DNA from: Aldrovandia affinis | Taxonomy: Eukaryota; Chordata; Actinopteri; Notacanthiformes; Halosauridae | Assembly: GCA_029706075.1 (NCBI GenBank) | Contig: JAINUG010000260.1 | Span: 525,001 to 589,000, forward strand | Direction of reading: 5' to 3' | DNA length: 64,000 nucleotides | Shown: one piece after another, positions 47,395-58,984 of the stretch | Numbering within the stretch: position 1 is the stretch's first letter | Layout: each line of letters begins with the position of its first letter | Notes under the pieces: generated by a model | Database searches by the model: none | What the model saw: only the letters and a program-made list of their open reading frames with translations | Told to the model about the DNA's origin: nothing | Program-made: the position numbers and the translations under genes

Positions 47395-48892
47395 ATGAGG
47401 GGCATGGGATCATTTCTCATCTCTCCAAGAAACTGAACCTGCATTTCTTCTCGGAATAGCCAGCTGTGCTAAAGTATCTTTATTAGTAGTTTTTTTACAA
47501 GTCTTTTCATTTTTATTTTTTTATTTAAAGCTGTACTAAAGGGATCACATTTTAGACATGCATTTTGTTTAAGTTGTTCTGACCAAGATGAATTGGCTAA
47601 AGTCGTCCCATAGGAAAAACGGTCACATTCGTGGTCTCATTAAAACAATCTTGGTGCTAATGGAAAACCTCTCAATGCTTTTAAGTTGCGACGTTATGAA
47701 TAGGAAATGAACCACCCCAACGGCCGAGTCGTTTTGTATCCTTTTTCTTTTCCAAGCTTTCTTGATAAATTAATTTGTGACATTGTAGTAAACAGCATAT
47801 TTAAGCCACACTTCTGCGTCATTATAAATATGAACATTCCAAGTGATCAAAATTTAATTGAGTATTAAAACAAAACCCCCCTCAATTCAGATGTACGGCA
47901 CCCAAGAATAATAAACGGCAAAAAAATGTATTCATCTTGTATACGACCAGATGTTGGGACTGTACTGTATTAGATAAAGTGGCCTTGCAGCTACTGCTAG
48001 GAGTGCAAACGCAGCAGAATTCAAAATGGGCAGTCCGGGGCAAAATGACATGTTGCACATCAGTTACAATATAATTTGACATCAGTATTATCAAGAATAC
48101 AAGCTGTGATTCTGTACAGTTTCAGGACATACAAAATAAAAATAAAAAAAACTGACTGGAAAACAAAATCAAGTCATCATTGTTAATAATATTAACATAT
48201 ATTAATACCTACAAGGCTGCTTAAGTTTGGAACATCGATTCTTTTGTTTGAAATCTAGGGTAGTCTCAGCTTGTGTAGTGTTTGGGTAGGGTCAGCCATC
48301 TTGGCCCAGGTCAGCCATCTTGGCTCCACTTAGACAGGACTCCCCCATCCGCCTTGGTACCATCTTCGCAAGTTACACTAGTTGCTCCTAAAACCGAGGC
48401 TCACACATGGAATGACAGGTTACAAGGAATCCACAGACCGAACAGAATCATGCTTGCTTCCTTTTGTTGCCCCACCCCCTTCCTGCCCACCCAGTTACTT
48501 TAAAATACAGAGATATGCACTGTTCCCACACCCCACCCCTTTACAAGTCACCCACCCCGTCTCTCCCTCCAAGACATCACCAGTTGAGAAAAAAAAAAAA
48601 AATATATTTAAAAAAAAATACAATACAGTACGCCACATTTTACACTGTCACTGGAACTGCAAAAAGGGGAATAAAAAAAGAAAAAAAAATGCCCATGGAG
48701 TCTATATTAAACATGATCTGTCGTGGATCCCAACAAACAAAATGGAACGCCGGAACTGAATTGGTTACAGTGTCCATTACAGAATACAGTAGCTCTCTTC
48801 CCCAGCCAATGAAACATAAATTTCTGCCTTGTCTTGGCGAAATCTCCTCGTGAGGTGGACGAAGGGGGGTTGGGGGTGGGCTGTTTCAACTC
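47395..48892. other. Probable clptm1 3' UTR and spacer
   Basis: No coding sequence. AATAAA on the minus strand appears near 47513-47526 and 47479; any could end a clptm1 transcript. A-rich runs lie at 48586-48625 and 48660-48690. Assignment as UTR is inferred. Confidence 0.35.
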
Positions 48893-49116
48893 TTAATCGT
48901 TCTTTTTCTCCCCCTCTGGTTTATCTGTGATGGCGGCCGGCTCGATGGCGGCCGGCTCGATGGCGGCCGGCTCGATGGCGGCCGGCTCGCTGCCCGTCGC
49001 CCCCTGCTCTGTGCTGTCCTTGGTCGGGTCCACCCCGCTGGTGCCAAACTCATTCATACGGTTGGGATCCACTCTGTAGATCCAGCGCTGGTACAGGTAG
49101 ATGAAGAACACTACGT
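48893..49116 (-). CDS. clptm1: clptm1 last exon with EPAAI repeat tail
   Basis: Begins DVVFFIYLYQRWIYRVDPNRMNEFG, highly conserved in CLPTM1, then a variable tail. Four identical 15-bp units (48929-48988) encode EPAAI four times, followed by TDKPEGEKKND and a stop at 48893-48895. The tail region is alanine/threonine/proline-rich in human CLPTM1 as well, so length variation there is tolerable. Confidence 0.92.
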
Positions 49117-52100
49117 CTGTATGGAAAAAACACAAACCACATGACTCGCTCGCGCTGGACGCTGGACTGGACCATGTTTAAAAAATAAACAGAAATCACA
49201 CAAGAGCCCAGAAGAAGTCATTCCCAAATTTCCAGTTGTCCCACTTTGAAAAGGCCAGCCACAACGTTCTTTGTTAATTTCGGCAGACTTGTCCAGCACC
49301 TGATGAGGTGGTGGGAAACGGACTATAAACCCTCCCTCCCTGGGTGACGCTACAGCCAATCGTGCCACAGTCAGCACTGGCATCTAAACAAACACTTCCG
49401 ACACCTTCAGGTAAACAACCTAGGCCCTCTGGTTCCATTTCCCACAGCGCTATAATTAGACTCTAGACATCATCAAATACCCAGCATTCCTTCAGGACAA
49501 CCGAGAAGATACAACTGGGATTTGTAGGATTACCAGACTGGTAGGGTGATTCATTCATTCAAAGGCCTAACACTATGACAAGTGAAACACGTTAGTGTTC
49601 GCGTTAGTGTACAGCAAACTTAAGTGGGGGGGTTTTTTTGGGGGAGCTGGAGCAGGAGGGGTGGGAAGGGGCGGAGCGAGGTGGGGAAGGGGTGGGCCGA
49701 GGAGGGGCAGGGTGGGGTGGGGTGGGGTGGGGCATCTCATGGAGTGTTGGGGTGGGGACGCACCATCTCTGAGGCAGCCTATTCTGTACATCATGGGCAT
49801 TTTGATGACGAAGGCAAACAGGTCATCGATGAAGGTGTTCAGTGCCTTGTAGGTCAGCATCCTCCACGGGAGGTGGGCCACCGACTTCATCTTGTAGTTA
49901 ATGAAGAGCTGCGGCGTCATGGTGATGAAGCCTGGAATGGGGAGGAGAGGGCCAATCAGAATGCAGAAATCGGAAGCAAATCAGGATGATTCCAAAAGTC
50001 TTGTTCATGCCTGACACAGTTCTAGACGGTGTCTGGATCAGGGTTGAGTAAAGCAGGCTGTATCGGTTTCCATTTCATGCGAACTTTTGCTCTTAATTAT
50101 TTAATTAGCCCAATCATTTTCATGACATGACATTTTAGTCAAATTTCCTATGAAGCGCATGACTGACAGCTGGAGACTGTTCTTGAGTCCCTGTGCAAGA
50201 CATTTTACTATGATCCAATGTTTCGAGTGAACTGGTGTTGTAGTATACAGCTTATTAGAGAATTGAGCCTGGGTGATTGGTGTAAACAAAAACTCCTGTT
50301 CACCAACCCTTACTTCTAGACAATAAACAAAAATGATGAGCCCAGATGGGCCGAATGGCCTGTTCTCATCACCAAACACCAAACATTCTTACGTTCTTAT
50401 GGGTGTGCTGGGGTTACAGTGAGGAGACCTAAGTGTGCGTGCAAATGCGTGTGAGAGAGAAACGGTAGACCAGGGCTCTTCAACCCTGGCCCTGGCTGGG
50501 CCTCAGGGTCTGCTGGCTTTTGTTTTCACCTCAAAATCATCACCCAGTCCAGACCCAGGAAACCAGATGAGCCAACTGTCCAATCAGCTGCTTTAATTGA
50601 GGACTAAGCTCTGAGTAACGATGACACCCAGCAGACCCTGCAGCTCTCCAGGACCAGGGCTGGAGACCCCCGCGGTAGGCCTTGGCCAGGGTGACTCACC
50701 GAACGTTAACAAGAAGCCGTAAAGCATGCTCAGCACCCAGGAGTACCAGCCTTTGTGCTCCACGTACAGCAGGCTGTACACGGCATAGCAGCCGAAGAGG
50801 GGGTACAGCAGCCAGGACAGGTACCTGAATGCCATCTGCACAACCAGAGTGCAAAACACTGTTCACTCCATACATTCAACCTCCAATGTAAATTATTACC
50901 ACACACTTGATATGCACAGCAATTTTTATAATATAATGCTCTCTTTCTGATATTATAGTCTACCCATCTGTGGTGACTTAAAAAAAAAAAAAAAAAAAAG
51001 GAAGAAAGAAAGAAAAAGAAAGCAATGGTACTCTAAACAAGGTTTGTGTTTGGGAGAAGAGCTCTTACATCATCGTAGATTTTGGTGGAGGACTGGACAT
51101 ATGTGGACTTGTCTTTGAAGGACAAGCGTGGGATTAATCCAAGTATTTTGTTCTCTCTGTCCAGCTAGAGAGAGAAAATATGTTAGAGATCATTAAAAAC
51201 ACAATAAAATAATAAAAATCACCCAAGTTCAAATAAAGCTACTCTAAGACTGCACACATTTACAACTCAATCATGAACAATCTTTTAAATAAATGTAACC
51301 TTACACAAAGCTGAAATGCTGCAGTATGGAGCAAACACACATTTCTAATTCATATTTTACTAAAACTTTAATGTTACTTAAGTTTTGTGTTACTCAAATC
51401 TTTATCAAGACCTTAATCTTTTTTAAACAATAAAGTTAGCAAATAGCTAACCTACCAGGTTTAACACCACTAGAAACCGTTCCATGGCCACATGTAATTA
51501 GAGTGCAATTAATTACAAAAGCAGAAAATCTGGAAGTAGTAGGAAATAGTACAATACAACACAATCATTTAGCAGACGCTTTTATCCAAAGTGACTTACA
51601 AAGATTGCACTCAGCTCGAGTAAATTAACAACCAGTGTTCAACCAAATAGTGTCCCGCCCAGCAACCACTACTATCCACCAGCTGTACCCTGTGCCCATG
51701 CCCTGCCCTGCCCTGCACTCACCTTGACGTCCATGACCTTGGTGATCTTCCAGAAGTCGATGAGCAGGCCGATGAAGACGCTGACCTGGACCACGAAGTT
51801 GGTCTCGTTGTCCAGGATGTAGAGCAGCACCACCAGGGACTGGAACACGCCGAAGAAGATGGAGCGCACCGACAGGCCCTCCAGGGACTGCCTGCTGTTC
51901 CAGAACTGGATGTCTGAGACGCACGGGGGGGAGAGGAAGGGCTGTAACACACGGCTGTCACCATGGCGCGACACGCTCTACACGCTAGACACAAACACGC
52001 CGCCATCGCCAGGTGCAGAAGACTCTCAGGGGATACAAGACATAGTGAGGAAATACAGAAGAGACACAGACACTATGCAAGGGGACGCAATACAGACAGC

Positions 52101-54167
52101 ACCGCAGGAGACAGGGTACAGACACGACCCAGCACAGACACTCTAGGATTGACATTCTCAGGAGATACAGTACAGACACAGAACGCAACAACAAGAATCA
52201 CCCGGACGCATCAACACAGCTTCCCAGCGCAGCTCACCGTTCTTGAAGGCCAGGAACTCGAAGATGCTGTGGACGATGGACACCACGATGGTGACGCCCA
52301 GCAGGTACGGGTTGGTCTCCAGCAGAGCCACCTGCGGAGGCCGACACTTCATTAACAACCATCGCTACGGCAGGCAGACCCGGACGCATTCTACACAGAC
52401 ATTCCGCTCTAACCTTTAAAGGGGACGTGCTACGGCATTGAAAAAATTGAAAAAATCATGTTTTCCAATAAATACGTTTTATGCCCCTCCCTCTTCTCCT
52501 CCCCAGGCCCCGCTCCCAACCTTGACAGAGTCCTGGTCCTCATCGGACTGCTCGTAGGTCTCCTCGGCCAGGAAGTTCCAGGGCGACTTAGCGTTCTGGG
52601 CGGCGTAGAGCTGCCAGCGCCACAGCGAGAGCGGGCAGAAGGTGAGCCGCAGCGGAAGCTTCGGGAGCGTGTCGTTGATGGGGAAGTAGTCCTTCTGCAG
52701 GTTCCAGTAGTCGTTGAAGTACACGATGGGGTAGTAGTCCCCGCTCACCGCATCAAATTTCACATCTGGGGGGGTGAGAAAGATAGAACCGTCAGAGTTT
52801 GTGCTCCCTGTACCGCTTTTAAAGATCACATAGCCTTAGTGCAGGTGCACACTGCGGTTTTTGTTCCAAACAACTATTCTGGAATTTTTATTATTATTTT
52901 TTTTTTTTTATCGGTATACACCTATGCTAGTTCACTTCTACATGAACCCACAATAAAGCATTTTCATCATAGACTCATGTACAGTCTGTAGCTGTAGCGA
53001 ATGGCCTTATAAAAATGTCAAACCGAATAACTGATTGTGCCAACTGAATAAGTGCAGAAGTTGGCATGAAACCCTGAAACAGATCCCCCCAACGGCCCTC
53101 GTTGTGCACCTCTGCTTTAGCACCAGTGACACTGCACAGCCTCACAGCACTTCTGTTGAGTGTAAGTGTGGGAGTCGGGCCCTGACTACCACGTGCCACC
53201 ATGTCCATGGAGCCACAACTTTCTCCCCCCACCAGTTTGAGTTAATGCCATATGTTACCCAATAGGAACAATCGTCTCCTCCTGAAGACTAAACGCTCTC
53301 ACAACCCCAGGATATAATCTAGTGACATCCAGGGATGTGACAAAGTCGGTCTTTGTTCTCCAAACATTTATTTGTTTAATCATTTGTCAGGCACGCACTT
53401 ACCTTGAAGAGAGACAAAATAATGATTACAGTCTGACTGTGAGCTGAGGTGTGAATGTGCGCATGTGTGTGCGTGCGGATACTCACGCTGATCCAGGGGC
53501 GGGGGCACAGAGCCCTTCACCCAGGCGGTGTGGTCGTCCACCATGTTGATGGTGAGGTTGGGGTGCCAGTGAGAGATCACCTCCACAGGCCCATGGCTCT
53601 CTGCTCTCTGAGGACAAACAGGCCCAGGGACACACACTTAAACTTTACACCAATCAAGAGCTGGGACATGCACGTGACCTTTACACTTTTTTGTTCTTCA
53701 TGCAAAATGAATTTTAATATAACCTTTAAAATTGTATTTTGATTTAATCAAATGCCTCATATTATCAGCAGTTCTAGAAAAATCCTCCATGGCAGACAGT
53801 GCTTGCTTAAAGTTTGGCACTCAGTGCCCGTCCACCCAAGACGGTGCTGGACTGACTCGGCCTTCTCACCTTGATCAATTTCGGGGTCCGCCTCCGTCTC
53901 ACCAGTCAGCAGGTTCTTGGTCTTCATGAACTTCCTGCGTTTGAACTTGTTCAACACTGTGGGGGGAGAAAAATAAGTGTCAGAAAGTTCCAGAACTCAC
54001 GGTGTGTGGTGTGCGTGCTTTGAATTGGTGTTTAAATTGTGAATACATTTGTTGAGTTTGTTTTCATTTTGTAAAAGATCATCTGTGCTATGTGTAGTGA
54101 GTGTGTAATAGATATGCAGTGAGTGAGTGAGTGAGTGTGTGTATATATTGTGTGTATATATTGTGTG

Positions 54168-54202
<35 letters not shown>

Positions 54203-57200
54203 CGGGTGAGAGCAGACTCTTACTTCGAGACGCATGCACTGTGGCCAGCCGCCGGTACTCTCCTTTACGTTTGGGGTCTGGGTGGAAGCCACTCTTAGTG
54301 AAGTACACATGGATGTACAGAGACCCATTCTGCTGCACCTCCTACGACAGAGAGGGAGAGAGAAAGAGAAGGAGAAAGAGGTAGAGAGAAAGAGAAGGAG
54401 GGGGGGGGTGAGAGAAGGAGACAGACAGGGGAGAGAGGGAGGGGGGGTTAGAGAGAGGGAGAGGGACACAAACAAAGTGTAATAAACATACACTATTAAA
54501 AAGAAAAAAGAAAAATGCACCCCACCAAGTTCTCACACCAGCGAGGACAGAGGCCTCTCCCAGACCCCTCCCACCTGCCCCAAAGGGACACTGGAATGTG
54601 ACTGCGTTTACCCTCCCGACTCCATTACGGATCTCTGTTTGATCCCCCGAGCCGTTTACCCTCCTGACCATTGGGGGTCGGAAGGGTATAGTAACAGATA
54701 CAATCATAACAGCACACCAAGTCTCTTACATGCCGTTGCGAACTTACGCAATCCTCGTGTCTGTTTAACAATGTCTGTCATTTCTACCATGGGGAGGGCA
54801 GTCTTAGGAGAGGAGACAAATCTTACAAATCTTTTTCTTTTTTTGGGGGCTCACATGTGTCTCCCAGGCACCTGTACTGCATGCATATTTTTTTACCAAT
54901 TTTGTTGTTCATTTGTGTCCTTTCATTTGAAACTGTTAAATGTTTCACTGTTCCTGATAATCATTTCAGAGGGCAGACTTCTGGGGTACAAAGAAAATAC
55001 AATCCTAACAGCCCTCGATACAGATATCTCTGATAATATCTGTATCTTTAAAGAGAGAACATCTCTAGGGTCTCTAGGGGTTAAATGTTTTAGTACCACA
55101 GAAGTGTTTGTCTGTTCCTGATAATGATTAATTTCAGCGAGCAGATGGAATACCACACATCGGTGGTATCATTACACGCCTCTGTATACAATGTCTGCTC
55201 ACGATTGACCAATAAAACACAACAAAGGGCTCGGTCTCACGGAGGGCAGTGGGCCCACCTCGGAGATGTCCATCTCTCGGTACTGCTCATAGCAGCCGTC
55301 CCCAGTGTCCCCGGTGACCCAGTCTCCAAACACCAGGTCCCGCTGGTACCAGAACAGGGCCTCCGTGTCATTGAACTCGGAGAAGAGCTCGTTCTGAGTT
55401 ATATAGACGTGCAGATCCTGGGGGCAGAGGGAGAGAAGGGGGGAGACCAGGAGGGAGAGAGGGGGAGAGAGAGAGAGAGAGAGTCAGCACAATCTCCACA
55501 ACCTTTTTCATACCGGCTGCAGTGTGAATTAGTACGTGCTTGGCATGGCCAACCAAAGGCTATTCCTGCGTTTTGTTTTCTCAAATGACCAGCTCATGGT
55601 GGCATTTAAACACAGTCAACCAAAGTCTATCCCTGCGTTTTGTTGTGGTCTTGTGGCCACCGTGTAGGGGTGTTCGGGCGGTGCCGCACCATGAGGGTGT
55701 CCTTGGGGAAGAGGTTGCGGCTGGGGACCCGTGGGGCACCGGCCGGCCCGCTCTGCTCCGGCGTGGCCGGGCCCCGGCGGAACCAGCTGCTAATCGCCCA
55801 GATGATGAAGATCCTGCACAGAGAGAGGGAGGGGGGGGGAGAAACAAAAAAACAGGAAGAAAGTAAGACACGATGCAAAAGTCTAACAACACCCCCCCCC
55901 CATTCCCTCCAGCCCAGACAGAGAGCAGTGTACCACCCCCTGCAAAACGGTGATGAATATCAGACAGTAGAAACATTTTTTCAGAACTGGGCTACTGGCA
56001 CCATACCACACAAAAATAGCACAACCTGGGACTCAAACCTGCAACCATCTGATCACAAAATCTGCACCCTACTGCCACTCCACATAGCAGGATATGTTCA
56101 TTCCAGACCAATGAGAATCAGTCTTCTTATCACAGTCTCCCTGTTACCCTGGGTGACGGGTGTCAAGCAGTGACAGCCGTGTATTTAAATATACCCATCA
56201 CCCGGGGGACATCTTGCAACAGGATTGCAACACCCACTTGGGATTCCTGCCGGGGCTTACAAGGGCCAAGCTCCCCCAGACACCATTTACTTCACCCAAA
56301 GGTATCAGTCGCCACCCCAACTCCCCCACCCCCACCCCCACAGGATGGCTTCAGAACACATCACAACTGCAGTCCGGCCTGTTCACGAGAGACAAGAGAC
56401 TTCACAAAGCTAGAATTTAAAAGATGTCTTTTAACCATCTTCTCCTCTGCAACTCACTCAGACTGCGTGAGTTTTAAAACTTGGCAGAGAGAAGACTCTT
56501 GGCCAGGGGTGGCCAAGGAGGGCTATATCTGCTTCTGGATTTCATGCTGACTTAATTAGCCCAATCATTTGTGTAAACTGAAAATTTAGCTACATTTATT
56601 GATAAGCTCATGAATGCCAGTTGAAGGCTGTTCTTGTGTCTCTACATGAAATGTTTTACTGCGGACTAATCAATGTGTGAACCGGCATTGGTTATTGCAG
56701 CTAATTAGTAATTGAGCGGAAACAATAACCTGCAAACACACCGACCCTCCAGAACCAGAATTGCCCACCCCTTCTTTTGGTTCTATCCCAAAACCCAGCT
56801 GGGTCAGTAACTACAGGGGGGTGGGGGGTGCAGCAGGTGGGCAGGCCTACCCTCCTCCCCTGCCAAGGGGGGTCACCTGACTCCCCAAAGGCCTCCTGTT
56901 TGGGAGCAGCAGCAACATAAATCATGGGGGCAGTATACCAGGTGTGTCCAGTCTGCGACCAGATCTAATACACCATCTCCGTCGTGGCACCGTTGCCGCT
57001 GTTTCTGCAGTCTTCTCAAGATATCCAAAAAACAACCTCCACTGTTGCCATGTTTATTGTTTTGTTGTTGTGCAGAATCAAAAGTAGTTGTGAACGTATG
57101 CCGGCCAGAAACAACTTTGTTTCGGCTCTGACCTGCCCCCTAGTGGATATAGTAGCTTTTAAACATCCAGACAGAAAAAAAAAGGAACCAGTGGGTTATG

Positions 57201-58922
57201 TGAACAATGCTACTCACGTGGCATGATCAAGTGAAGTATATTTAGGGCCTTAGGCAGTTTGTGTTAAAAACGCACTGGGTGCTCGTTGGAGGGACTGAGG
57301 CCTGGCTGTCTCCAGCAGTAAGTGTGACCGAGTTGTGAATGGTCAGGTGAGTGCAGGTGCACTGCTGATCTGGGACCCACCTGAACAGAACGCCCTTGAT
57401 GACCTGCCATGCGTTGGGCGGTGGCTGCGGCGGCGGCGGCTGCTGCTGTTGGGGGTCCAGCGCAGCCGGCACAGTCTGGAGGGCCTGGTCTCCTGCTGCA
57501 GCTCCATTGCTGCTCACCTGCGCAGAAAACCACAGGAGCATACCACGCAGTGACACCTCACGCTTCACAGTTCACACCAGCAAAAACACTACAAACTACA
57601 AATACAAATCATCATACGCACAGTCTACAACCACCACACACACAGACTACGATCACCAGAGCCTCTCAGTCTCCTGATGTCTAATATTCAATATCCACCA
57701 TATTCTTTAGATGTGGTTTAACAGAGAGACGGCTGCAGGTCTTGGGCTGCCCAGTGTTTCAATTCAGATGATCCAATCCAGAGTCATGTGAAAGAAATTA
57801 CACTGTAGTGTCCAGGTTTCAGGACTCATATTAGGGAAAATATCCTGCACACAAACATTTTAATGCTTCCAAGTGCAAATTTATTTGCTGCACAATTACT
57901 TATGTCACTTGGGACCATTAAACTGCACAGGATACTTTTTCCTTCTACGTCTCACCTCTTGCCCAGCACCAGTACCAACTTCTAGATATGGACATTACGT
58001 TATTTTGATAAAAACCAGGCTTAAACCCTTGACTGTATTTCCATGTTCTTACTGGCCACATTCAACCCTACCTGGCTCATGTCATTTTGGCTCAAACCCA
58101 TTGAAATGGTTGGTTGTGTTTTCTATCCGATCCTAATTTCTTTTCTAGCACAGTTCTGCTGCCCCTTCAGACCAGCTGTTAATGCAGCATGACAAAGAAA
58201 TGGAACGGTTTAATTTTACGGTGGTGAATGTCTATGGAAAGTGTTCATATGCATCGTGTGACCCACTTTAACCCCTCAAGACCCACCAGCGTGTCCACTG
58301 CTGACTCACAGATTAGGCAGTGAAAGGCCAGCATACCTGAAGGTTGTGTAAAAGCAAAAAATACATTAAAAAATGCTATTAAATAATTGCCACCTTGAGG
58401 TATTGCTGAATTAAACACTGCATATTCCACTTATATTAAATCTTAAGTGACCTCCAAATATGACCTTACTACTTAATGTTTTTTTGTGTGCCTGTGGGGA
58501 GAATCAACCAGTTTTTTTGTTTGTTTTTTTCTCTCCAACCCGGCCCATTAATTCAGCAAAGTCCCTCAGCCAGTAGGGCAGCATTTTTTACAGAGTGACA
58601 GTCAATCCTGGTATGCAGGTCACCACTTCCAAAGAAACATGAGATAAATATTCCCTACAAGTCATAAGGTTTAGGCAACATCTTCAAAATCACGTTTCTC
58701 TCAGTACACACAATCGACATTACAGAGGCATGGGCGAGATCTGGTAATGCCATCTGCAATCTGAAGTGTTCTGCACCCCTTTGTAGACCCAAAGTGGTCA
58801 TGTGTGGCTCAGTAGGTAGAGCATGGCGTTCACAACGCTTAGGTTGTGGGTTCAATTACCATCGGGACAACATATACTGAAGAATGTATGCACTCACTAA
58901 TGTATAAAAGCGTCTGCTAAAT

Positions 58923-58984
<62 letters not shown>

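Noticed and set aside
58803..58870. Functional tRNA gene
   Set aside because: A and B boxes are present, but the cloverleaf is incomplete and the sequence continues into a SINE body and L2 tail; the same applies at 19520 and 47160.
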